From Hyphomicrobiales bacterium (GTDB taxonomy: Bacteria; Pseudomonadota; Alphaproteobacteria; Rhizobiales; Aestuariivirgaceae): a DNA stretch of 6,158 nucleotides. The DNA lies in assembly GCA_027067085.1 (NCBI GenBank), contig JAMOMM010000499.1, forward strand, positions 1 to 6,158, in the 5' to 3' direction. Numbering within the stretch: the first letter of the stretch is position 1; each line of letters begins with the position of its first letter. The notes beneath the pieces are model-generated. The model did no database searches, was not told the origin of the DNA, and worked only from the letters and a program-made list of their open reading frames with translations. A program made the position numbers and the translations under genes. Of this stretch, positions 1 through 5,338 are shown piece by piece.

Positions 1-1229
1 GGCAAAATGGTTTGCTGGCCCTTGGTTAGGTTGATGGTGTTGAGTTTGATCGGCGCAAACTGTTGGCTGCGGGCGCTGTGTTTGGTTTCAATCAATGCTG
101 AACAGGTTTTGCCGATTTGACTTTCTAGGAATTGATCTAGTTTTCGTTCTCCAGCTTGGCGCAGTTTTGCCGCGCGTTGCTTGATGATCGTACCATTGAC
201 TTGCGGCATGCGGGCAGCAGGTGTATCTGGACGAATTGAATAGGGAAAAATGTGTAGATAGGTTAAATCGCACTCGTCAATTAAGGCCAATGTATTGTCA
301 AACATCGCATCGGTTTCGGTGGGAAAGCCAGCAATGAGATCCGCGCCAAAAACAATGTCAGGGCGAACAGCTTTCATCTCAGCGCAAAACTGGATTGATT
401 GCTCGCGCAAATGGCGGCGTTTCATGCGTTTTAAAATCATATTATCACCAGCCTGTAACGATAAATGCAGGTGAGGCATCAAGCGAGTTTCAGATGAAAT
501 GGCTTCAAGTAATGGCTCATCAACTTCGACGGAATCAATTGATGATATACGCAAGCGTTTTAGGTCTGTGACTTGGCTCAGTATTTTTTGAACTAGTTTT
601 CCGAAGGTTAGGGTTCCTGGTAAATCAGCACCATACGCGGTGATGTCCACCCCTGTAAGGACGACCTCTTTATAGCCATTTTCTACCAGACGGGCAATTT
701 GAGCAAGGACTTCGCCCGCTGGGACAGAACGTGAATTGCCGCGACCAAAGGGGATGATGCAAAACGTGCAGCGGTGGTTACAACCGGTTTGAATTTGCAC
801 GAAAGCCCGTGAGCGTTCGCCAAAACCATCGATTAATTGCGGTGCGGTTTGCGTGACAGACATAATGTCGTTGACCAAAACTTTTTGGCTTTCATTGATG
901 CCAAAAGGAGCTGGGTCATAGGCTTTGGCTTGTAGTTTTTCTTCGTTGCCTAAAACCAAATCAACTTCGTCCATATCGGCAAAGCTTTTGGCATCAACTT
1001 GGGCCGCGCAACCAGTAACAATAATGCGAGCATCGGGTTTTTCGCGTCTGGCACGGCGGATTGATTGACGAGCTTGGCGTTGGGCTTCTGCTGTCACGGC
1101 GCAAGTGTTGAAGATGATGGTCTCATCATTTGCGTTGTTTTGGCTTGCTTTTTGAGCGTGGTCTTTAATGATCTCTGATTCAAATGAATTGAGACGGCAG
1201 CCAAAGGTTATGACTTGAGGGTCGCTCAT
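1..1229 (-). CDS. mtaB: tRNA (N6-threonylcarbamoyladenosine-37-C2)-methylthiotransferase MtaB, C-terminus cut by the window edge
   Basis: Radical-SAM enzyme that adds a methylthio group to t6A37 of ANN-decoding tRNAs in the cytoplasm. The frame is open from the ATG at 1229 to the left edge (409 codons visible, no stop). Family length is slightly over 400, so only the last few residues should be missing. The N-terminal MTTase domain shows the three cluster cysteines C11 (FGCRLN), C43 (NTCAVT) and C74 (TGCAAQ). The radical-SAM CxxxCxxC is at C150, C154 and C157 (TGCNHRCTFCIIPFGRG). Further family blocks are RISSIDSVEVDE and HLHLSLQAGDNMILKRMKRRH, then an FPYSIRPDTPAARMPQV stretch in which D stands where G is common. 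These blocks fit MtaB better than MiaB or RimO, although paralogue assignment by eye is not absolute. The start lies 3 bases after the dapF stop with no clear ribosome binding site, which suggests translational coupling to dapF. Confidence 0.93.
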   Translation of the reverse strand, partial: MSDPQVITFGCRLNSFESEIIKDHAQKASQNNANDETIIFNTCAVTAEAQRQARQSIRRARREKPDARIIVTGCAAQVDAKSFADMDEVDLVLGNEEKLQAKAYDPAPFGINESQKVLVNDIMSVTQTAPQLIDGFGERSRAFVQIQTGCNHRCTFCIIPFGRGNSRSVPAGEVLAQIARLVENGYKEVVLTGVDITAYGADLPGTLTFGKLVQKILSQVTDLKRLRISSIDSVEVDEPLLEAISSETRLMPHLHLSLQAGDNMILKRMKRRHLREQSIQFCAEMKAVRPDIVFGADLIAGFPTETDAMFDNTLALIDECDLTYLHIFPYSIRPDTPAARMPQVNGTIIKQRAAKLRQAGERKLDQFLESQIGKTCSALIETKHSARSQQFAPIKLNTINLTKGQQTIL

Positions 1230-1232
1230 GGC

Positions 1233-2105
1233 TTAGTCCGCAAAAGAGGCAAATTGTTCGGGCAACATACCCTCAAATTCATAAGCAACAGGGCCGCTCA
1301 TCATGATGTGGTCGTCGTGATCGCGCCATTCTATGAATAGATCACCACCCGGTAGGGTTACTGTTACCTTACGACTTGTCAGCTCTTTGCGAGCAGCGCA
1401 AACCGCAGCAGCACACGCGCCTGTGCCGCAAGCCTTGGTTAGGCCAGCGCCGCGCTCCCAAACTTTTAAAGCAATATGGTCGCCATCTGGTGTGGTTGTG
1501 ACTTTTGCTAAAGAAATGTTGGCCCCTTCGGGTAACATTGGGTGCATTTCAAGCAATGGACCCGTGCGCGAAAGATCCGTGATCTCTAAATCATCAACCC
1601 AAAAAATGATATGTGGATTGCCGACATTTACCGCTGAAGGGGTGTGGATGATCGGATCATCGATGGGGCCGATTTGAAGTTCGATCCCTGTGGTGTCATA
1701 AAACTCTTCAGCAAGGGGAATATCTTCCCAACCAAATTTTGGCGCACCCATGTCTACCGTTACGGTGCCATCATCATTTTTAGTGGCGATCAGCAGGCCG
1801 CCTGTTGTGTCAATCAGAACGGTGTCTTTGCCCGTTTCCTTAAATAGTATATCGGCGATGCAGCGTGTGGCGTTGCCGCAACTTTCAACTTCTCCGCCTT
1901 GGTTATTGTAAATACGCATGCGGGTGTCGGCGATTTGGGATTTTCGCATGACGATAAGTTGGTCACAACCAATGCCCGTGTCGCGATCGGCGATTGCACG
2001 GGTGAGGTTTTCGGTCATTTTGAAACCGTTTATGCGATGGTCTAGCACGACAAAGTCATTGCCGAGGCCGTTCATCTTGCGGAAATGTAAAGGCGAATTG
2101 GTCAT
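1233..2105 (-). CDS. dapF: diaminopimelate epimerase DapF
   Basis: Cytoplasmic, cofactor-independent epimerase converting LL- to meso-diaminopimelate, the precursor of lysine and of the peptidoglycan cross-link. The 290 residues are close to the usual 270-295. The two catalytic cysteines are visible: C76 in ESCGNATRC and C226 in KACGTGACAA. Expected substrate contacts are N16 (LGNDF), N67/N68 (YNNQGG), N163 (VGNPH), N196 (GANI) and E217-R218 (WERGAG). Two similar lobes, roughly residues 1-130 and 150-290, match the family fold. The ATG at 2105 puts ten residues before the conserved MNGLGNDF. An internal ATG at that methionine would remove the first beta strand, so 2105 is preferred, even though no Shine-Dalgarno precedes it. 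mtaB follows 3 bases after the TAA. The family assignment is essentially certain; only the start is slightly open. Confidence 0.97.
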   Translation of the reverse strand: MTNSPLHFRKMNGLGNDFVVLDHRINGFKMTENLTRAIADRDTGIGCDQLIVMRKSQIADTRMRIYNNQGGEVESCGNATRCIADILFKETGKDTVLIDTTGGLLIATKNDDGTVTVDMGAPKFGWEDIPLAEEFYDTTGIELQIGPIDDPIIHTPSAVNVGNPHIIFWVDDLEITDLSRTGPLLEMHPMLPEGANISLAKVTTTPDGDHIALKVWERGAGLTKACGTGACAAAVCAARKELTSRKVTVTLPGGDLFIEWRDHDDHIMMSGPVAYEFEGMLPEQFASFAD

Positions 2106-2111
2106 TTTGGT

Positions 2112-2140
2112 TATATAGGGCTTTTGGCCCTAAATTGAAA
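2112..2140 (-). promoter_or_regulatory. possible dapF promoter placing transcription at or near the start codon
   Basis: On the minus strand a TATATA (2117-2112) ends 6 bases before the dapF ATG, so an RNA start at about 2105 would be normal spacing. A TTTCAA hexamer lies 17 bases upstream (2140-2135) but matches TTGACA at only three positions. No AGGAG-like sequence occurs in the 20 bases before the ATG. Together these suggest a leaderless transcript, but TATATA is common by chance in such a region and the call is weak. Confidence 0.28.
2116..2132. repeat. 6-bp inverted repeat just upstream of dapF
   Basis: TAGGGC and GCCCTA form a perfect 6-bp stem around a 5-base loop (2122-2126), ending 10 bases before the dapF start. 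If dapF is transcribed from further upstream this would be a hairpin next to the initiation site. If transcription starts at the ATG it overlaps the promoter spacer and could be a protein-binding dyad. No U-tract that would make it a terminator follows on the minus strand. Confidence 0.4.
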
Positions 2141-2215
2141 GCCGTTAACGCTAAACTCAAGTACGGCAAGTTTTGACTCAACTTTTGGGCCTGTTTTAGG
2201 GTATTATGTCGGTGG

Positions 2216-2229
2216 ATGCGGATCCGTAT
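2216..2229. repeat. imperfect 14-bp palindrome in the divergent dapF/membrane-protein intergenic region
   Basis: ATGCGGATCCGTAT is self-complementary except for one G/T pair and is centred on CGGATCCG. It lies 34 bases before the membrane-protein ATG, where an operator could act. A second dyad, TTGACTCAA, is at 2173-2181. Neither matches a regulator site I recognise, and short palindromes do occur by chance. Confidence 0.3.
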
Positions 2230-2249
2230 AGAATTTAGTAATTAAAGTT

Positions 2250-2255
2250 GGGGGA
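2250..2255 (+). promoter_or_regulatory. ribosome binding site of the membrane-protein gene
   Basis: GGGGGA sits 8 bases before the ATG at 2264. This is a good Shine-Dalgarno match at normal spacing and supports that start for a gene that cannot be checked by homology. Confidence 0.7.
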
Positions 2256-2263
2256 CATTAGAT

Positions 2264-2791
2264 ATGTCACAGCATCGGAACGCAGACGAAAATACCAATG
2301 ATGATCGCACTCGGCTGGAAAATGGGCTAGAGGGTGGCCAAGATAATGGCGCTGGGGTTGTTCAAACCAAGCGTAGCTTTGGTGGTGATTGGCTTGATGT
2401 GTTTTTGATGTTGGCTGTTATAACAGCTGCTGTAATTGCTATTTATTCGTTTGTTATGCAAATGCCTAAAGACCTGCGGCCCCTTTTGTTGGTGGCAGGT
2501 ACGGCTGCTGGTGTTATCGGTTGGGGCGCTGGTATTTTGTTTTCGCCATATGGTGGGCGCGATCAGCTTTCATCTCGCGGGACTGGGCGTTTGTTGACAG
2601 GGCTGATTGTCGGTTTTTTGGTGGCTTGGTTTTGGAAGCCTATTATGGCGTTTTTTCAAAGCTGTGGACCCAATGCCGTTGGGTTCTTGTCATCAGGGTT
2701 GTTTCCCGTTGCGGCAGTTTGCGCGATTATCTTTTTAGTGATGATGATTTCCACTTATGTGCTGCGCACGATTAACCAAGCGAAAAGCTGA
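2264..2791 (+). CDS. uncharacterised small integral membrane protein, four predicted helices
   Basis: I do not recognise the family. The 175-residue protein begins with about 40 hydrophilic residues rich in Asn, Asp, Glu and Gly. Four hydrophobic segments follow at about 43-65, 72-93, 109-131 and 146-168. There is no signal peptide. Charged residues follow the positive-inside rule if both termini are cytoplasmic: K36/R37 precede helix 1, R99, R105 and R109 lie in the loop between helices 2 and 3, R168 and K174 are at the C-terminus, and the loop between helices 3 and 4 carries no charge. No catalytic motif, metal-binding cluster or repeat is visible. A good ribosome binding site supports the start. 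It is transcribed divergently from dapF, converges on the cold-shock gene and has no operon partner. It is probably a real gene, judged by its hydrophobic pattern and ribosome binding site, but its function is unknown. Confidence 0.82.
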   Translation: MSQHRNADENTNDDRTRLENGLEGGQDNGAGVVQTKRSFGGDWLDVFLMLAVITAAVIAIYSFVMQMPKDLRPLLLVAGTAAGVIGWGAGILFSPYGGRDQLSSRGTGRLLTGLIVGFLVAWFWKPIMAFFQSCGPNAVGFLSSGLFPVAAVCAIIFLVMMISTYVLRTINQAKS

Positions 2792-2825
2792 GTTCTTCTT
2801 TTAGACAAAACATATTTTAGCACAT

Positions 2826-2858
2826 AAAAAAACACCCACGAGAATCTCTCGTGGGTGT
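2826..2858 (-). terminator. intrinsic terminator of the cold-shock gene
   Basis: A perfect 11-bp stem (ACACCCACGAG at 2832-2842 with CTCGTGGGTGT at 2848-2858) closes a 5-base loop. On the minus strand it is followed by seven consecutive T (A run at 2826-2832 on the plus strand), the classic terminator layout, about 58 bases past the csp stop. On the plus strand no T run follows. It could still slow read-through from the convergent membrane-protein gene, but it is built for csp. A smaller hairpin (TGGCT/AGCCA, 2892-2908) lies between it and the csp stop. Confidence 0.92.
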
Positions 2859-2916
2859 AAATCGTATAGTCTAAAGACCTTATAAATCTTGTGGCTGGTT
2901 TAAAGCCAAAGAAATA

Positions 2917-3126
2917 TTAGTCGATCAACTCAAGTGCACCTGCAGCAGAGCGACCATCGCGGCCTTGCTCTAGCTCGTAGTTTACTTTTTGGTTGTCTTT
3001 TAGGTCCGACAAGCCGGCACGTTCTACTGCTGAGATATGTACAAATACATCATCTCCACCTTCGTCAGGTGCAATAAATCCAAAACCTTTTGTTGCGTTA
3101 AACCATTTTACGGTACCGGTAGCCAT
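2917..3126 (-). CDS. cspA: cold-shock protein, CspA family
   Basis: Single cold-shock domain of 69 residues, the usual length for the family. It is a cytoplasmic single-stranded nucleic-acid binder that melts RNA secondary structure and can act as an RNA chaperone or antiterminator. The RNP1 motif KGFGFI (13-18) and RNP2 motif VFVHI (27-31) are intact, with W8, F15, F17, F28 and H30 available for base stacking. The start is fixed by the N-terminal MATGTVKWFN block and by an AAGGA ribosome binding site 9 bases upstream. It is monocistronic, with its own terminator downstream and a structured leader upstream. Alphaproteobacteria carry several paralogues, so the symbol denotes the family. Whether this copy is cold-induced or constitutive cannot be read from the coding sequence. 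Confidence 0.95.
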   Translation of the reverse strand: MATGTVKWFNATKGFGFIAPDEGGDDVFVHISAVERAGLSDLKDNQKVNYELEQGRDGRSAAGALELID

Positions 3127-3135
3127 TCTTCTTAG

Positions 3136-3140
3136 TCCTT
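3136..3140 (-). promoter_or_regulatory. ribosome binding site of the cold-shock gene
   Basis: AAGGA on the minus strand, 9 bases before the ATG at 3126. An AAGAAG nearer the start may help. The 16-bp palindrome at 3149-3164 ends 8 bases upstream, close enough for its folding to affect ribosome access. Confidence 0.7.
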
Positions 3141-3148
3141 GTAGTAGA

Positions 3149-3231
3149 CTTGGAAATTTCCAAGCCGTTCGTTAGCTAAATTTGGCAAGCCACATCGTGT
3201 GACTTGCTCTTGTGATGTCACTGCCAACGAA
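3149..3231 (-). promoter_or_regulatory. structured leader region of the cold-shock gene
   Basis: Two structures lie directly upstream of the csp ribosome binding site. The first is a perfect 16-bp palindrome, CTTGGAAATTTCCAAG (3149-3164), able to form a 6-bp stem with an AATT loop. The second is a larger fold in which TGCCAACGAA (3222-3231) pairs with TGGCA (3183-3187) and TTCGTT (3168-3173) across a 9-base bulge. It encloses an inner ACATC/GATGT stem (3192-3196 with 3214-3218). Long folded leaders are known for cspA-type mRNAs, where they control stability and translation with temperature. That the transcript covers this region is inferred; I found no convincing csp promoter. Confidence 0.45.
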
Positions 3232-3344
3232 AGTCTTATGTGCTCACGCGCCATTCTTTGCTCTAAAAATGGGCAAAAAGCAAGTAAAACTTGATGGTGG
3301 AGTCGTTTATTTCATCTATATGAGGGTTTTCGCGGGGTGAATCG

Positions 3345-3372
3345 TTGACAATAGAGCGGTTTAGCGGTACAT
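3345..3372 (+). promoter_or_regulatory. candidate housekeeping sigma promoter
   Basis: TTGACA (3345-3350) is a perfect -35 box. Measured from TTGAC, a 17-base gap leads to GTACAT (3367-3372), which matches four of six bases of the alphaproteobacterial -10 consensus CTATAT (layout CTTGAC-N17-CTATAT). Transcription would begin near 3379-3380 and run through the hairpins towards the terminator ending at 3508. The -35 box is strong, the -10 box mediocre. Confidence 0.42.
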
Positions 3373-3379
3373 AGCGCTC

Positions 3380-3508
3380 GATTTCCAAAAGACTCTAAAT
3401 TTGTCTTTGGGCTATCTTACACATGATCGGTTGGGTTTTTCAACGTAGGATCGGGAGGTAAGAAAGGTCTCCACCCGTCAGCGAGTTTCGCACACGGGTG
3501 TCATTTTT
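3380..3508 (+). ncRNA. candidate small RNA or attenuated ffh leader, about 129 nt
   Basis: This is bounded by the promoter candidate at 3345-3372 and the terminator-like hairpin at 3472-3508. It contains three successive stem-loops. The first is CCAAAAGAC with GTCTTTGG (3385-3410), 8 bp with one bulged A. The second is built from GATC and GTTG paired with CAAC and GATC (3425-3452). The third is the terminator itself. GGAG (3454-3457) can also pair with CTCC (3469-3472), touching the first base of the terminator stem. I do not recognise a known RNA family. It could be a free-standing sRNA or the leader of a longer ffh transcript. The evidence is structural only, without comparative support. 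Confidence 0.33.
3472..3508 (+). terminator. terminator-like hairpin upstream of ffh
   Basis: CACCCGT (3472-3478) pairs with ACGGGTG (3494-3500). Inside, after a symmetrical two-by-two internal loop, GCGA (3481-3484) pairs with TCGC (3488-3491) around a GTT loop. TCATTTTT follows on the plus strand, giving five T after a three-base gap. The minus strand has no T run, so it acts on plus-strand transcription. No plus-strand protein gene ends nearby, which is what points to a non-coding transcript. The offset T run makes it weaker than the csp terminator. Confidence 0.6.
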
Positions 3509-3534
3509 GCGTGGAATTGCGCAATAGGGACTTT

Positions 3535-3587
3535 GCCTAAAGAAACCTTGGGCCTAAAGCAAACTATGGGCTTAAAATAAGTTTGAG
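3535..3587 (+). repeat. three degenerate 17-18 bp tandem repeats
   Basis: The units are GCCTAAAGAAACCTTGG (3535-3551), GCCTAAAGCAAACTATGG (3552-3569) and GCTTAAAATAAGTTTGAG (3570-3587), head to tail with no gap. The first two share the GCCTAAAG start and the TGG end; the third has diverged. They lie just upstream of the probable ffh promoter. They could be spaced binding sites for a regulator or the residue of slipped replication. Confidence 0.5.
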
Positions 3588-3598
3588 GGTTTTGGAAG

Positions 3599-3624
3599 TT
3601 GCCTTGTTGGCTCTTATGTATAAT
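3599..3624 (+). promoter_or_regulatory. probable ffh promoter
   Basis: TATAAT (3619-3624) is a perfect -10 box, 36 bases before the ffh ATG, and would give a leader of about 30 bases. The -35 box is unclear: TTGCCT (3599-3604) leaves only 14 bases of spacer. An overlapping alternative is TTGGA (3592-3596), N17, TTATGT (3614-3619), which fits the alphaproteobacterial layout moderately. A promoter here is likely; its exact boxes are not settled. Confidence 0.5.
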
Positions 3625-3660
3625 GGGAGTTTGCGAGTTAATAACTGAACGGAATTTTTG

Positions 3661-5313
3661 ATGTTTAATACCTTACAAGACCGACTATCGGGTATTTTTG
3701 ATAACCTAACAGGGCGCGGCGCGCTTTCTGAAGGTGATATCGATACCGCGATGCGTGAAGTGCGACGGGCTTTGATTGAAGCTGATGTGGCTCTTGAAGT
3801 GGTGCGCGGGTTTATTGAAAAGGTAAAAGCTGAAGCGGTTGGCCGAAAAGTTGTTAAGTCAATTAACCCCGGTCAAATGGTCATCAAAATTGTTAATGAC
3901 GTTTTGGTTGATGTCCTGGGCGGTGATGGCGAACTTTTAAGTTTACAAGCTGAACCACCTGTCGGCATTTTGATGGTTGGTTTACAAGGTTCTGGTAAAA
4001 CCACCACAACGGCAAAAATTGCAAAGCGCCTAAACGAGCGCGATAAGAAAAAAGTTTTGATGGTATCGCTTGATACTTATCGCCCTGCTGCTCAAGAGCA
4101 ATTGGCGATTTTGGGCAAGCAAATTGGTGTTGATACGGTTGAGATTATCGCCGATCAAAAACCACTTGAGATTACCAAGCGCGCGGTTGAACTGGCCAAA
4201 ACAGGCGGTTATGATGTTTTGATGCTTGATACGGCGGGTCGCCTTCATATTGATGAAGAGTTGATGGCCGAAGTTGAAGGCATCCGCGATATTGCCAAAC
4301 CGCACGAAACTTTGCTGGTGACTGATGCGCTGACGGGTCAAGATGCGGTTAATCTGGCTAAAAGTTTTAATGAGCAAGTTGGCGTTACTGGCATTGTTCT
4401 CACCCGTATTGATGGTGATGGCCGTGGCGGTGCAGCGCTTTCAATGCGCGCGGTTACGGGTCGCCCGATTAAATTGATGGGTACAGGCGAAAAGCTTGAT
4501 GGTCTGGAAGACTTTCACCCCGAACGAATTGCCAACCGTATTTTGGGCATGGGCGATGTGGTGTCGCTGGTTGAAAAAGCAGCGCAATCTATTGATGCCG
4601 ACAAAGCCAACAAAATTGCGGCGCGGATGAAGAAGGGCACGTTTGGCCTTGATGATTTAGCTGAACAGCTCAAACAAATGGAAAAACTTGGCGGTATGTC
4701 TGGTGTGATGGGCATGTTGCCGGGCATGGGCAAAATGAAAAAACAAATTGCCAATGCTAATATCGATGACTCGGTGATTAAACATCAATTGGCGATTATT
4801 TCGTCAATGACCAAGAAAGAACGCAAGTTCCCTAAGTTGCTTAATGCTTCACGTAAAAAACGTGTTGCGGCTGGTTCTGGCACCAAGGTTCAAGAAATCA
4901 ACCAACTGGTGAAAATGCACAAGCAAATGGCTGGCATGATGAAAAAGCTGGGCAATGACAAAGGCATGATGTCCAAAATGATGGGTGGCCTTGGCCTAGG
5001 TGGTGGTATGGGTGGCGGTATGCCTGGCATGGGCGGTGGCGGTATGCCAAGCCCGCAAGAGCTTGAAAAAATGCAAGCTGAATTGGCTGGCATGGATCCT
5101 GCGAGTTTGCCACCAGAACTGCGTGATATGGCCAAAGGCCTGCCCAGCGGTGGTGCACCTGATACGCCAGCAAAAATGCCTTCGGCGCAATCTGGCGTTC
5201 AGCAAGGTGGGCTTCCAGGGCTTGGAAGTGGTTTTAAGGGCATTAGCGGTTTGCCAGGACTTGGCGGCGGTATGCCAAAAGGATTGCCTGGCTTGGGCGG
5301 TAAGAAAAAATAG
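3661..5313 (+). CDS. ffh: signal recognition particle protein Ffh
   Basis: GTPase that binds 4.5S RNA and signal sequences of nascent membrane proteins and docks with the receptor FtsY. The N domain is about 1-90 and the G domain about 95-297. G-domain motifs are GLQGSGKTTTTAK (G1, 107-119), DTYRPAAQEQL (138-148), DTAGR (190-194), TRID (G4, 248-251; usually TKxD, with Arg common in alphaproteobacteria) and GTGEK (274-278). The M domain starts near 298, with the methionine-rich finger loop MGMLPGMGKMKK (350-361) and the RNA-binding block NASRKKRVAAGSG (395-407). Residues from about 432 to 550 are a Gly/Met/Pro-rich tail ending in KKK, making 550 residues against about 450 in E. coli. A TTG directly before the ATG at 3661 could lengthen it by one residue; MFNTLQDRLSGIF is the usual family start. 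A weak CGGA lies 7 bases upstream. rpsP follows after 56 bases. Confidence 0.98.
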   Translation: MFNTLQDRLSGIFDNLTGRGALSEGDIDTAMREVRRALIEADVALEVVRGFIEKVKAEAVGRKVVKSINPGQMVIKIVNDVLVDVLGGDGELLSLQAEPPVGILMVGLQGSGKTTTTAKIAKRLNERDKKKVLMVSLDTYRPAAQEQLAILGKQIGVDTVEIIADQKPLEITKRAVELAKTGGYDVLMLDTAGRLHIDEELMAEVEGIRDIAKPHETLLVTDALTGQDAVNLAKSFNEQVGVTGIVLTRIDGDGRGGAALSMRAVTGRPIKLMGTGEKLDGLEDFHPERIANRILGMGDVVSLVEKAAQSIDADKANKIAARMKKGTFGLDDLAEQLKQMEKLGGMSGVMGMLPGMGKMKKQIANANIDDSVIKHQLAIISSMTKKERKFPKLLNASRKKRVAAGSGTKVQEINQLVKMHKQMAGMMKKLGNDKGMMSKMMGGLGLGGGMGGGMPGMGGGGMPSPQELEKMQAELAGMDPASLPPELRDMAKGLPSGGAPDTPAKMPSAQSGVQQGGLPGLGSGFKGISGLPGLGGGMPKGLPGLGGKKK

Positions 5314-5338
5314 AATTTTACGAACAACATTAATTTTG

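Larger units (their letters stand above)
3127..3660. other. gene-free stretch between csp and ffh
   Basis: No convincing protein gene lies here. In order it holds the csp leader folds (3149-3231), about 110 bases in which I see no clear element, a TTGACA-type promoter candidate (3345-3372), a chain of hairpins ending in a terminator-like structure (to 3508), three degenerate tandem repeats (3535-3587) and the probable ffh promoter with its short leader (3599-3660). It shows no SRP RNA apical-loop motif, so it is not the 4.5S RNA gene. Confidence 0.8.

Noticed and set aside
88..273. Minus-strand 61-codon open frame within mtaB
   Set aside because: It is out of frame with mtaB, which is open through this whole region and carries all six cluster cysteines.
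1333..1847. Plus-strand open frames of 67-114 codons across dapF
   Set aside because: They are antisense shadows of dapF, without recognisable domains or ribosome binding sites, and dapF is certain from its catalytic motifs.
2173..2207. TTGACT with a downstream TATTAT as promoter of the membrane-protein gene
   Set aside because: The gap between the two boxes is 23 bases, too long for a sigma-70-type promoter, and the sequences at 16-18 bases do not resemble a -10 box.
2993..3175. Plus-strand 60-codon open frame across the cold-shock gene
   Set aside because: It is antisense to a complete cold-shock domain with intact RNP1 and RNP2 and shows no features of its own.
3423..3461. Tiny open frame for a 12-residue peptide (MIGWVFQRRIGR) ending just before the terminator-like hairpin, reminiscent of an attenuation leader peptide
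   Set aside because: It has no ribosome binding site and only one tryptophan, with no run of regulatory codons. ffh is not an amino-acid biosynthesis gene. Its position is most simply chance.
3380..3508. Possibility that the ffh-upstream RNA is 4.5S SRP RNA
   Set aside because: The conserved apical GGUCAGG...GGAAGGAAGCAGCC-type core of bacterial SRP RNA is absent, and the predicted fold is three separate hairpins rather than one long rod.
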